Shown: positions 1-10,693 of the stretch, piece by piece
Position numbering within the stretch: the first letter of the stretch is position 1
How the letters are laid out: every line of letters begins with the position of its first letter
Source of the DNA: Panicum virgatum
Lineage: Eukaryota; Streptophyta; Magnoliopsida; Poales; Poaceae
NCBI RefSeq assembly: GCF_016808335.1
Contig: NC_053139.1
Span: 39,862,464 to 39,926,463 of the forward strand
Reading direction: 5' to 3'
DNA: 64,000 nucleotides
The notes under the pieces: generated by a model
What the model was told of the DNA's origin: nothing
The model's database searches: none
The model's input: the letters and a program-made list of their open reading frames with translations, nothing else
Made by a program: the position numbers and the translations under genes

Positions 1-183
1 GCAATGAGAAAAGGCAGTTCATTCTTGCCACATTCTAGTGTTCAGCTCTCAGCCAGCGCAGAGAGCAGACAGCAGAGTGTATATGTGTGCAGAAGAGCTC
101 AGCTCTTCTTCTACCTTGGAGCCAAAGAGAGGGAGAGGAAGGTGACTAGGTTGCTTACCTGACCCTTGATTGCAGGACCAACA
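1..183 (+). repeat. 5' LTR, 3' portion only
   Basis: This sequence repeats at 4680-4863 with a few differences. It ends in ACCAACA just before the primer-binding site. The left part of the LTR lies outside the window. Confidence 0.93.
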
Positions 184-185
184 AG

Positions 186-198
186 TGGTATCAGAGCC
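186..198 (+). other. Primer-binding site (initiator tRNA-Met)
   Basis: TGGTATCAGAGCC lies two bases after the LTR end. It is the complement of the 3' end of plant initiator methionine tRNA, the usual primer of copia elements. Confidence 0.9.
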
Positions 199-230
199 GT
201 ACGGTGTCGTTCTAGCCCAGCGGCTGAACG

Positions 231-3200
231 ATGGCTGGCGAAAACTCCCCGGCGTCCAGTGCAGGCGACAAGGGGAAGGATGTCTCGGAGGTTGTGATCA
301 GGACGGTGCGGGAGACGAGCTCGCGGGACTGGCCGCAGCTCATTCGCACCAACTATGGCGAGTGGGTGGTGCTGATGAAGTGGCGGCTCAAGGCGCGCAA
401 GTTCTGGACAGCCGTGGAAGTCGGCACCAAAGAAGAGGATGAAGACGTCCAGGCCATGGACGCACTGCTGTCATCCACGCCACCAGAGTTCCACGAGGCC
501 ATCGGCAACAAGAAGACGGCGAAGGAGGCGTGGGACATGCTGGCTTCATTCCGAGTTGGCTCGGATCGAGCCAAGAGGGCCAAGGCGCAGTAGCTGCGCA
601 GGGACTTCGACGACCTGAAGTTCCGCCACGGCGAGGCTGTGGAGGACTTTGCGCTCCGACTCCAGTCGTTGGCAAGCCAGTTGGCAACGCTGGGGAAGAA
701 GTTGGAGGAGGAGGACGTCGTCTGCAAGCTGCTCCGCGCGTGCCCGGTCAAGTACAGCCAGATGGCGGTTACAATCGAGGCCACCTTGGACCTGGATCAG
801 GTCTCGCTCGATGACGTCGTCGGTCGACTTCGCCTGGCCGAAGGGCGTTCTGATGCGCCACTGGAGCGGAGGCAGGAGAGCGGCAAGTTGCTGCTCACCG
901 AGGAGTGGAACACGCGCATGAAGCTGCGGACCGGGGAGAACTCCTCAAGCCGCGGCGGGTATGCCGGCGGCAACAAGGCGCGCGGGAATCCGCGCGGGAA
1001 GGGGAAAAAGAAGAAGAACTTCGACCCCGATGTCTGCCGCAAGTGCGGCAAGATCGGGCACTGGGCTAAGGAGTGCCCGGAGCGGAAAGAGAAGAAGGAG
1101 GAGGCCCACCTAGCTCAAGAAGAGAGCGACGACGACCACGCGCTGTTGATGGTGCAGTACTGCGCGCTGAAGGATGGCGAAGCAGAGGAGGCGGACACGG
1201 AGCAGAGGACTGCGCCGCAGCCCGTCAACCTTGACGAGCCAGAGGCGCGGGTGTTGCTGGGCGCGGTCGGCGACGAGCTGGAGCAGAGGTGGTACCTGGA
1301 CTCTGGGGCCAGCAACCACATGACGGGGAGCAGGGCCGCCTTCTCTGACCTCGACGAAACCAAGACCGGGATGGTCAAGTTCGGCGATGGCTCGCGGGTC
1401 ATCATCCGCTGGCAGGGCACGGTCCTCTTCAGGTGCCGCAACGGCGAGCACCGTGCACTCCAGGAAGTGTATTACATTCCCCAGCTGCGCTCAAACATTG
1501 TGAGCTTGGGGCAGCTGGATGAGCACGGGTCGGAGGTGCTCGTCAAGGCCGGAGTACTAAGCATCAGGGACCGCGAACGGCGTCTTCTCGCCAAGGTAAC
1601 ACGTTCCCGTAACCGGCTTTATCTCCTGGATTTGAAGGTGGAGCAGCCGGTGTGTCTCGCGGCTGCGTGCACGGAGGAACCATGGCTGTGGCATGGGAGG
1701 TTCGGCCACTTGAGCTTTGAGGCGCTTGGACGCCTGGGCAAGATGGTGACCGGGCTGCCGCAGATCAAGCACGTCTACGAGCTCTGCGACAGCTGCTTGG
1801 CCGGGAAGCAGAGGCGTCTGCCGTTCCCAAAGGCGGCCAAGTACCGGGCGCAGGAGGTGCTCCAGCTGGTCCACGGGGACTTGTGCGGGCCCATCACGCC
1901 GACGACGCATGGTGGTCGGAGATACTTCATCCTGCTCGTGGACGACTGCAGTCGGTATATGTGGCTGCAGCTCCTGACGAGCAAAGATGAGGCGGCGGAG
2001 GCCATCAGGCGCTTCAAGGCGCGGGCAGAGGCAGACTCCGGGAAGAGGCTGCGCGTCCTCAGAACCGACCGTGGCGGCGAGTTCACAGCGGTGGAATTCG
2101 CCAGCTACTGCGCAGGAGAGGGAGTGGCGCGTCAACTGACGGCACCATATTCGCCACAGCAGAATGACGTAGTCGAGCGGCGAAATCAAACCATCGTTGG
2201 GATGGCATGCTCGATGATGAAGGCGAAGGTGATGCCGGCGGAATTCTGGGGCGAGGCGGTGAGCACGGCGGTGTTCATCTTGAACCGCTCACCGACCAAG
2301 GCCCTGAAGGGGATGACGCCGTATCAGGCGTGGTATGGGCGTAAGCCAAACGTCTCGTATCTACGCACGTTCGGCTGCATCGGGCACGTGAAGACCGTCA
2401 AGCCAGGCCTTGGGAAGCTTGAAGATCGGAGCACCAAGATGGTGTTCCTGGGCTATGAAGATGGGACGAAGGCCTATCGGCTCTACGACCCCGCCCGGGG
2501 GAAGGTGGTGGTGTCCCGGGATGTCATTTTCGACGAGGTGGCGGCATGGAGTTGGAGCACGCCCGCGGCAGGGGAAGCAGAGGGGTCCGGCGGCGGCTTG
2601 ACGGGCGAATTCGTCGTCGAGCAGCTGGTGATCGAGCGCCGGAGTGGCGCAGAGGAGGCAGCGCAGGAGCCAGAAGTGGAGGCGGTGGAGCCTCCAAGTC
2701 CTGGCACGGCGGAGGTTCCGCCAAGTCCTGGCGCGGCGAGTTCAGCGTCCCTAGCCTCCCCTGTTTTTCCAGAACAGGGGACCCCGACAGCGGCGGCGGA
2801 TCCTGAGTTCGCATCCCCCCCGTCCTCCTACTCGGAGTTCGTGGATGGCTACCACGACGGAGAGGAGCTCCGATTCAGGCGAGTGGACGACGTCATCGGT
2901 GATGCAGAGCTGCCGGGGCTGGCCTCGCGTCTCACCGATCCAGAGCTCATGCTCATGAGCGCGGAGGAGCCGGCCACGTTTGCGGTTGCGGAGCGTGACG
3001 CGGACTGGCGGAAGGCCATGATGGAGGAGATGCGGTCAATCGAGGACAACCGCACCTGGGAGCTGGTCGATCCGCCGGCGGGATGCAGGCCGATTGGCCT
3101 GAAATGGGTCTACAAGGCACGGCTCGTTGCCCGTGGTTTTGTGCAGCGTGAAGGGATTGATTTCGAGGAGGTGTTCGCACCGGTAGCTCGGATGGAGTCG

Positions 3201-4460
3201 GTGCGGTTGCTGCTAGCTCTTGCGGCAGCAAAGGACTGGCAGGTCCATCACCTCGACGTCAAATCGGCGTTCTTGAACGGCGACCTGGAGGAGAAGGTCT
3301 ACGTCAAGCAGGCGCCGGGCTTCGCGATGCCGGGGGCAGAGCACAAGGTGCTCCGGCTGCGGAAGGCTCTGTATGGGCTGCGCCAAGCTCCCAGGGCGTG
3401 GAACGCCAAGCTCGACACCACCATGGGTGAGCTTGGGTTCGCACGCTGCGCCACCGAGCATGCGCTGTACACACGACGACGGGGGAAGGAAGAGCTCATC
3501 GTCGGCGTGTACGTGGACGACCTGATCGTCACCGGAGCTCGGGCGCAGGACATTGAAGAGTTCAAATGCGAGATGGCGGCTCGTTTCAAAATGAGCAATC
3601 TCGGCGCACTCTCCTACTACCTCGGCATCGAGGTAAAGCAGGGGAGGGACTCCATCAAGCTGGGCCAGCGCGCCTATGCGCTCAAGCTGCTGGAGCAGGC
3701 CGGGATGACGGGCTGCAAGCCCATGGCGACGCCAATGGAGGAGCGGATCAAGCTGTCGAAGAACAGCACGGCGGCGAGGGTGGACGCAACGCGTTACCGG
3801 AGCATCGTCGGCGGGCTGCGGTGGCTGACGCATACGCGGCCGGACATCACGTTCGCAGTCGGGTATGTGAGCCGTTTCCTCGAAGACCCGCGGGAGGACC
3901 ACTGGACAGTGGTCAAGTGGGTGCTGCGCTACGTCTAGGGCTCTCTGGACATGGGCGTCATCTTCCCCAGGCACGGCGGGCTTCAGCTGACGGCATTCAG
4001 CGATGCGGACATGGCTGGAGATGTGGATGGACGGAAGAGCACCACAGGTGTGCTCGTCTCCCTTGGAACCGCACCGGTGGCTTGGCAGTCACTGAAGCAG
4101 AAGGTGGTGGCGCTGTCAACCTGTGAATCGGAGTACATTGCAGCGGCCACCGCGGCGTGCCAAGTTGTTTGGCTGCGCCGGCTGTTGGGTGAGCTCACTG
4201 GCGTTGAAGCTCGCCCACCAGCACTCAAGGTGGACAACCAGCCGGCCATTACGCTGGCAAAGAACCCCGTCTTTCACAACCGAAGCAAGTATATCGATGT
4301 GAAGTTCCATTTTCTTTGGGACTGCGTCGATGGGGGGCACCTTGTCATCGAGTTCGTCGACATCGGACGGCAACTCGCTGACATCCTCACCAAATCGCTC
4401 GGGCGTCTTCGGTTCTCGGAATTGAGGAAGATGATCGGCATGGATGAGGTCCAGGGCTAG
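231..4460 (+). pseudogene. Copia gag-pol polyprotein with two in-frame amber stops
   Basis: One reading frame of 1410 codons runs from ATG 231 to the stop at 4458-4460, interrupted only by TAG at 591-593 (gag) and TAG at 3936-3938 (start of RNase H). Domains in order: UBN2-type gag; CCHC zinc knuckle CRKCGKIGHWAKEC near 1037-1078; aspartic protease motif DSGASNHMTG near 1300; GAG-pre-integrase and integrase zinc finger (near 1690-1800); integrase core with DDCSRY, RTDRGGEF and VVERRNQ; reverse transcriptase with YVDDLIVTG near 3511; RNase H with SDADMAGD near 4000. Anomaly: near 3110 the usual spacer of about 15 residues between KWVYK and ARLVARG is absent, an in-frame deletion inside reverse transcriptase. 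The two stops and this deletion mean the copy is probably not autonomous. Confidence 0.93.
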
Positions 4461-4481
4461 CAGCAGGATTAGGGAAAGTAA

Positions 4482-4863
4482 TGTAAGATTTAATCTGCAG
4501 CTGTCCCTTTTCTGATTTTGGTCAAGGAAGTCTGCAGTTTGCTAGCAGCCTTTGTTGACTTGCAGCCTTTGTTGACTTATGGCTCTAGGCCACTAATGTT
4601 CAGATAGTGATAGAAGTTATTAGCCATAACTGGTAGCACCTTAGAGTAGGTAGCAATGGTGTATAAATATGAATGCAATGCAATGAGAAAATGCAGTTCA
4701 TTCTTGCCACATTCTAGTGTTCAGCTCTCAGCCTGCGCAGAGAGCAGACAGCAGAGTGTATGTGTGTGCAGAAGAGCTCAGCTCTTCTTCTACCTTGGAG
4801 CCAAAGAGAGGGAGAGGAAGGTGACCAGGTTGCTTACCTGGCCCTTGATTGCAGGGACCAACA
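4482..4863 (+). repeat. 3' LTR of the copia element
   Basis: It begins TGTAAGATTT shortly after the gag-pol stop and a purine-rich stretch (4467-4478), and ends ACCAACA. Its 3' half matches 1-183. The length is about 382 bases. The left boundary is inferred because the upstream end of the 5' LTR is not in the window. The 5-base target duplication should begin at 4864 (CAAGT). Confidence 0.85.
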
Positions 4864-6725
4864 CAAGTGAGATGTTGTTTCAGAATCTTGGTGGCAAAGG
4901 CTGCAGATTGGGTCGCACTAAATGCCTTTCATGATCAAGTTGTCCGCAGTCTGAATTTTCCCTTGCACCAACAGCCAAGTAAAGAAACGATGCTTGCCTT
5001 CAGTTTTGGCCTTCCAGATCGCCTGGGCGTTGAACGTGCAGTAAGAACCAGAGAACTGAACTTCATAAGCTGATTTGGATGAGTAAAGTCCATTTGCAGT
5101 CCACTTCCACGTGATAAGATCTGGCACATCTGAAAAATTAACCCCTTGCACCACTTCCCACAGAAAAATGAACTCAGATATCTCGGTTGCCGTCGACATC
5201 CGCCAGAGGCCTCTCGTCCATGTTTGATTGTCCACCTCATCTCTGAGTTTGAGCCCCTTCCTCCATGCTAACTTATACAGATTTGGTACCAGGTCCCTCG
5301 GAGCATGACCATTCACCCATGTTGAATCCCAAAACATTGTTGTTCGCCCATCACCGATCGTGACCATGGTAGAAGCACGGAACAGCTGCTTATCATTTTC
5401 AGAACAGGGAACCGGTGAACCTACCCAGGGCCTTTCAGGGTCCACCCAACTGTACCAGAGCCATCTCAGGCGTAAAGCCTGACTGAATTTAGCAAGATCA
5501 AGCACTCCAAGCCCCCATTTGCTTTCGGTTTCTTACAGTTGTCCCATGCAACCAGGCATTTACTGCCATTAGCCTCAGATGTTCCATTCCAAAGAAATGC
5601 CCGGCGAATCTTATCAATTTTTTTCAGTGCCCATTTCTTGAGATAAAAAACAGTCAGGAAATAAACAGGCATAGATGAGAGTACCGAATTAACCAGTTTC
5701 AACCGGCCGGCCCTATTGATGAAAGAGCCCTTCCAAGTTGGTAATCGATTGGCCACCTTGTCGATTACAGGCTGGATGTCGACTCTTCTCAGTTGCCTGA
5801 TATGCAGTGGCAGGCCAAGGTAGCTACAAGGAAAAAATTTTACTGGACATTGAAACCCCGACATGATGTCCTCCAGGTCGTAGCCGTCGCATCTTATGGG
5901 AAATACAGCACATTTGAATATATTAATATATAGTCCAGAAGCTTGGCCAAACATATTGAGAATATCTGCCACCAATTGCACCTCCTCCTTGACTGGATTC
6001 AGAAAGATGGCTGCATCATCGGCGTAGAGGCTTGCACGTAGTTTGGTGACAGTTGCACCCAAAGGTGACAACAGTCCATCCATAGTTGCAATGTGAAATA
6101 GCCTCTGTAATGGTTCCATAACCATGATGAATAACATTGGGGAGAGAGGATCACCCTGCCGAAGACCTTTGAAATGCTTAAACCAGTTGCCCCTAGAACC
6201 ATTCAAAAGTACAGATGTGGAGCTTGTTGCCAGGAGAATGGAGACCCAAGCTCGCCATTTTGGTTGGAACCCAAATTGCTCCAAAACTTCCATGAGAAAA
6301 TCCCACCTGACACTGTCAAATGCCTTTGCTATATCTAGCTTCAGGAATAGCCCTGGGCGCTTGTGCCGCTGGAGATCCTTAATGAGGTTCTGTGTATATA
6401 AGAAATTATCTTGAATGCCCCGTCTCCTAATGAATGCACTCTGTGCCCTTGAAATCAGATCATTTAGCACTAAAGATAATCTGGTTGCAAGAATCTTGGA
6501 AAACAAACTAGCAATGGAATGTGTCAAACTGATCAGCCGAAAATCCCCTAAGCAACGTGCATCTTCCTTTTTAGGTAGCAAAACCATATGAGCTTTGTTC
6601 AGGTGTTGAAAGTGTTGATCATGCTGCTGATGAAAGTAGAGCAGTGCTGCCATAATATCCTCCTTGATAGTCAACCAACTCTTTTTGAAAAAGATACCGA
6701 TATTCTCTGAGTTTGTGAAGAGATG
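4864..6725 (-). pseudogene. L1-type LINE ORF2 remnant (reverse transcriptase and zf-RVT)
   Basis: Reading leftward, 6725 to about 5505 encodes a non-LTR reverse transcriptase: FRLISLTHSIASLFSKILA, SAFIRRRGIQDN, LKLDIAKAFDSVRWDF, GLRQGDPLSPMLF and the catalytic SLYADDAAIF near 6020. A one-base indel near 5505-5515 shifts the frame into the downstream connection domain (TIGDGRTTMFWDSTWVNG). A TAG at 4918-4920 precedes CDPICSLC, the start of the zinc-knuckle zf-RVT motif, and coding similarity stops abruptly at 4864 where the copia LTR begins. The 5' part (endonuclease) is absent, as expected for a 5'-truncated LINE. It is an inactive copy, older than the copia insertion. Confidence 0.92.
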
Positions 6726-6860
6726 AACAGCAAGAGGATTCACCTGATCACCACAGCCGCCTGTAGGCTGTAGCTGCCGAGCTGTTATAGCCAACCCATG
6801 CTTCATTCTGTGGACTCGACTATAGAACAGCCGAACAGGGTAAACGTTTAGATCTTGAAC

Positions 6861-6911
6861 GCACGCACACACACCCACCCCCACACACGCACACACGCGC
6901 GCACACACACA
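6861..6911. repeat. CA-rich microsatellite
   Basis: Imperfect (CA)n with CG and CC interruptions, just upstream (in LINE orientation) of the LINE remnant. Confidence 0.8.
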
Positions 6912-7249
6912 GTTGTCATTTCCACCTCAGTACAGCTTCAGATCGAGGCATGCAAAATTTAGGGTATTCCTTTCAGGGCGTATTACATATCTGACCTGTG
7001 GCATGGAACTTGCATCAATTACTTGGTTTGTGTTGCGCAGAAGTCGCATTGAAATCTCATCAGCAGTGGTGAAAGGTAGTATCAGTCACAGCCTCACAGG
7101 ACTTTGAGCGGTATCATCAGCAAAAAAATGCAAGAAACCTTCATCAGATATGCCTAGAGCAGAGCCCGAATGAGGAAAATAAAAGAGATCCACGATCAGT
7201 TCAAAGCTTGGAAATTAGAAGTGGGAAAACTAAAAAAAATGACCATTAT

Positions 7250-8165
7250 GGAACAGCATGGGCACTTATAATTATGAACTACTACAAATCTAGAAGTGGG
7301 AACACATAAAGGAGGTCTAAAGGTCAAAACTATAGAAAATTGTCAGCAGAATGATGTTCATATCAGATCAGCCGAATGATCAATAGTGTTTACTTAAAAC
7401 TCCCAGCTGGCAACTAGGCTTTAGAAGAGCATTAATTCAGCGCAAGGCTTAGTATAAGCATCGAGTAAATTCTAATGTAACATCAATGTTATGTCTCCTT
7501 ATTTTTCTTGCTACCTCCATCCCAAATTACAATTCATTTTGGCTTCTCTAGATACATATATTTTTTGTATGGACCTACGTGTACACTATATCTATATACA
7601 TAGCAAAAACTATGTATCTAAAAAGACCAAAACAAACTGTAATTTGGGACGGAGGGAATATATGAGAAGCTTCATCTCATACTACAACAAGTCAACAATT
7701 ACAAGATTGTTTTCTTCCAGCAAACTCCTGCAGATTGATCTAGCCTAACAGATACCCATTGTGTGAAGAACATCACGTTACATGCTAGTAACAGAGCAAG
7801 CTGAAGTCAATGACGGTTGAAAATCAAGAGGGTATTTTGCAAAGACTATTTTACATTTCAAAACAACCATCTACTGCTGCCATAACCAGTGTTATTAAGT
7901 CATCTGACCTGATATGGTCGTCTGTTAATTGTCCAAACAGTCAGTGGGCACAGATTACTGAACAGCATGGACAGTTACATGGTAGTACTCTAGAAAAGGG
8001 CACACATGAAGGAAATGCAAAAGCCAAAACTATTGAAATAGTCAGCAGGCCACCATTTGTATCAAGATCATCAGAATAATTTAGCTGCTGATCAAGGTTT
8101 CATAAGAGCTATTCACCGCAATGCAGATTCTGAGTAAACACTGAGTACATTTTAATACAAAAAAT
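7250..8165. repeat. Diverged direct duplication around a MITE
   Basis: The block from about 7250 (GAACAGCATGGGCA) to 7480 matches the block from about 7958 (GAACAGCATGGACA) to 8165. Shared landmarks follow in the same order: ACACATRAAGGA, CAAAACTAT, TCAGCAG, and later GCATTAATTCAGCGCA against GCTATTCACCGCA. The copies are visibly diverged. The Stowaway element lies between them. Confidence 0.6.
7514..7658. mobile_element. Stowaway-like MITE
   Basis: The ends are complementary: CCTCCATCCCAAATTAC at the left and GTAATTTGGGACGGAGGGAA at the right. TA dinucleotides flank both, as expected for Tc1/Mariner-type Stowaway elements. Confidence 0.8.
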
Positions 8166-9296
8166 GTTGTCTCACGTTATTTTCCTGAATAAGCATAAGA
8201 GAACCCATCTTTTATTCTAATAATACTGTTTTTATTCCAGCTGTAACCAAGTACAGAAAATACATAAACCAAATGTACTTTTTTAAATTTCTGAACAATC
8301 ACCTACTACTAAGCAGTGATTGCATGCTTCATTTGCCCACTTGCCTTTCAAAGCACTTGTAACGGTTTCAACTTTTTTGGGGGTTAACCAAATGTTCAAA
8401 TTTCAATACATCAATTAGGATTATGCTCTGAGCAAAACTGAAAAATTACACCCTCAAAATAAGAGGGCAAAGTAATATTCGACTACAATATTAGTGTAAA
8501 TATTTGCAAAAAGAAAGTCATACCATTGATAGATGTTTCCTACCAGTATAAATATCATATGTGGTTAGTGTTTATAGATAAAGAGAAATATTTGAGAAAA
8601 TCATAGCAATAGAATATTTTCTGGACCTCAATTTAGTGGACACTAATTATTATATTCCCATTCACTGGTCCTAACCTATTTGTGAAATAATATTGGATCC
8701 AAAGAAATCGATCTAGATAAGTTCTGGCTTGGGAAGAGTCCGTGTATATAATCTATATACAGTTTTAAGCAATTGAACAGCTATCAAAATCCAGTTGCAC
8801 CTATGTACCATAAATGAAAACATATAAGCAATTGTAATATGGATGCATCAAATATCCACCCAAGAATGCATGTAACAGTAGCCTAGAGAGAGGGGCAGGT
8901 CAATGGCCAAGTTAATGCACGTGGACCTAATTAACCTGTAATAGCAGAGATTAACCTAATGAAGCTACTGCTTTGTGACAAGAAAATGGGGCTCCTTGTA
9001 GGGTGGGGGCCCTCTGCACTCTCCCAACTTTCACTTGCTCATTGACAGGCCTGCTTATGCTAGTTGGAGAATTGTACTATTTATAGTGGGGCAGACAAGT
9101 TCGCATAAGCAAATAACTACATAAAAATAAAAATAACAGTCTATGCAATAGCTTAATACACTATAATGTCAGTTGAAGCCAACAGATAGGTATGCTAAAT
9201 TGAAACCTCGCGCACATAAAACAAGCAGCTATGATGTTTATTCTGGTATTATGATGGACGCCACTTGTTCAGCATGCAAACACTAGTAAACATTCT

Positions 9297-9745
9297 AATA
9301 ACAATTCTCTGAAACATCAATGAGAAAAAGTTTGCTACTCGTATATTATTGAAGCAACAAGACATGTATAGATGCTACAACAATTGTTCTTACCAACTCC
9401 CAAGCACAACTACTAAATCATGAAAATTTTGAAGACCATACAAATACGGTTCTATTGGCATGCCATGCACCCAATTAGTGAGGTTTCTGGTTTCTCACTT
9501 CTGTGAAATAATGGAATTGCATCCAGTTTACTAACAATTTTCTGAAACAACAATGAGAAAGAGTTTGCTATATTATTGAAGCAACAAGACATATGTACAA
9601 ATGTTACCACAATTGTTCTTACCCCAACTCCCAAGCACAACAACTAAATCCTGAAAAAATTGAAGATCATAGAAGTACTGTTCTATTGGCATGCACCCAA
9701 TTAGTGAGGTTTCTCACTTCCGTGAAATAATGGAATTGCATCCAA
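9297..9745. repeat. Tandem duplication, period about 231 bp
   Basis: Two adjacent copies begin near 9298 and 9529. They share AACAATTYTCTGAAACA, GAAGCAACAAGACAT, CACAATTGTTCTTACC, CCCAAGCACAAC and CACCCAATTAGTGAGGTTTC. They lie immediately downstream of the RING gene (minus strand), so they may be part of its 3' UTR. On the minus strand both copies contain a GGTAAGAAC that looks like a splice donor. Confidence 0.8.
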
Positions 9746-9769
9746 CACATACCACCAAGTCGCCCTAGT

Positions 9770-10693
9770 TCAAATTTGCATCGGCGCACCCAACTGCGCC
9801 GTCGAGCCGCCGGTGGAACGGCGCCTCGCCCTTCGCCGCTCGTACTCAGGGTCGTCAGTGGGCAGCTCGTACCGGCACACCGGGCACGAGTTCCGTATGG
9901 CGAGCCACGGCCCAATGCACGCCCCGTGGTAGAAATGCCCGCAGGGCAGCCGCGTGGCGAGCTCCCCCTGCGTCATCCCGTCCTTGCACACGGCGCACCC
10001 CTGCGCGGCCTCCTCCCCGCGGACGGGCACCACCTGGAGCCGCTCCACCGCCGCGCGAGCCGCCGGCGGGGCCCCGCCCGCCGCCGCGTCCGCGAGGTGC
10101 CCCGGCAGCACCTCGAAGTCGTCCTCGTCCAGCGGCACCGGGAGCAGCTCCCACCCGACGCCGCTCCGGAAGATGCCGTCGAGCTCCTCGTCGCCGTCGC
10201 CGAAGTCGAACGGCGGCTCGTGGGAGAAGATCGAGTCGTCGTCCCCGCTGTCGATCCCCTCCATCGCGCCCAGCAACTCCCGCTCGTCGAGGAACCCGAA
10301 CACGTCGGCGTCGACATCGACATCGACTTCTAGTCCTCCCCCTCCGCCACCACCACCAGCAGCAGCAACTCCACCCCTGCCGCCGACGCCGGGGGCAGCG
10401 TCGGCGATCTCCTCCCACTCGAAACCGTGGTCGGCGAGCTCGTCCTCGAGGCAGTCCCAGAAGGGCGGGGAGCGGGGCCGCGAGGGGGAGAGGGCGCCGA
10501 GGTCGGGGTCGGAGTCGAAGGAGAAGGGGGAGCCCGGGGTGGGGGTTAGGGTTCCCAGGTCGAAGCCCGGGGAGAGGAGGTTGCGCGGGCAGGCGAGATC
10601 CTCCTCGATGGACTGGGAGAAGGAGACGTAGGAGAGGTCGCCGAACCCGTCGTCGCCGACCTCGAGGAAGAGCTCGTCGCCGAAGTCCGCCAT
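9770..10693 (-). CDS. RING-H2 E3 ubiquitin ligase, single coding exon
   Basis: The protein is 307 residues, probably a cytosolic or nuclear E3 that moves ubiquitin from an E2 to substrates. The C-terminal RING-H2 finger spans about residues 233-273: CAVC, then CGHFYHGAC, then CPVC, giving a C-x2-C, C-x-H-x2-H-x2-C, C-x2-C ligand series (H2 type). The block before it (AARAAVERLQVVPV) is typical of the CIP8/RNF115/RNF126-like plant group. The N-terminal 230 residues are acidic, low in complexity and Gly/Asp-rich, with no membrane segment. I chose the ATG at 10693 (MADFGDEL) because upstream in-frame sequence is a proline run from the poly-G tract and has no family look. A basic tail (ERRRARRR) follows the RING. 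The substrate is unknown. Confidence 0.9.
   Translation of the reverse strand: MADFGDELFLEVGDDGFGDLSYVSFSQSIEEDLACPRNLLSPGFDLGTLTPTPGSPFSFDSDPDLGALSPSRPRSPPFWDCLEDELADHGFEWEEIADAAPGVGGRGGVAAAGGGGGGGGLEVDVDVDADVFGFLDERELLGAMEGIDSGDDDSIFSHEPPFDFGDGDEELDGIFRSGVGWELLPVPLDEDDFEVLPGHLADAAAGGAPPAARAAVERLQVVPVRGEEAAQGCAVCKDGMTQGELATRLPCGHFYHGACIGPWLAIRNSCPVCRYELPTDDPEYERRRARRRSTGGSTAQLGAPMQI

Larger units (their letters stand above)
1..4863 (+). mobile_element. Ty1/copia LTR retrotransposon, left end cut by window
   Basis: The order is partial 5' LTR, primer-binding site, one long gag-pol frame and 3' LTR. Domains run protease, integrase, reverse transcriptase, RNase H, which is the copia order (established). 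The visible 183 bases of the 5' LTR differ from the matching part of the 3' LTR by about five substitutions and one 1-base indel (roughly 2.7 percent), so the insertion is fairly young. At the commonly used grass rate of 1.3e-8 per site per year this is about one million years (inference). The right end abuts LINE coding sequence, so this element is nested in the LINE at 4864-6725; the rest of that LINE should lie left of the window. Confidence 0.95.
6912..9290. other. AT-rich intergenic DNA without a recognised gene
   Basis: No conserved coding sequence was seen on either strand. It contains an old direct duplication (7250-7480 against 7958-8165) and a Stowaway-like MITE (7514-7658), both listed separately. 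The rest is unclassified. Confidence 0.6.
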
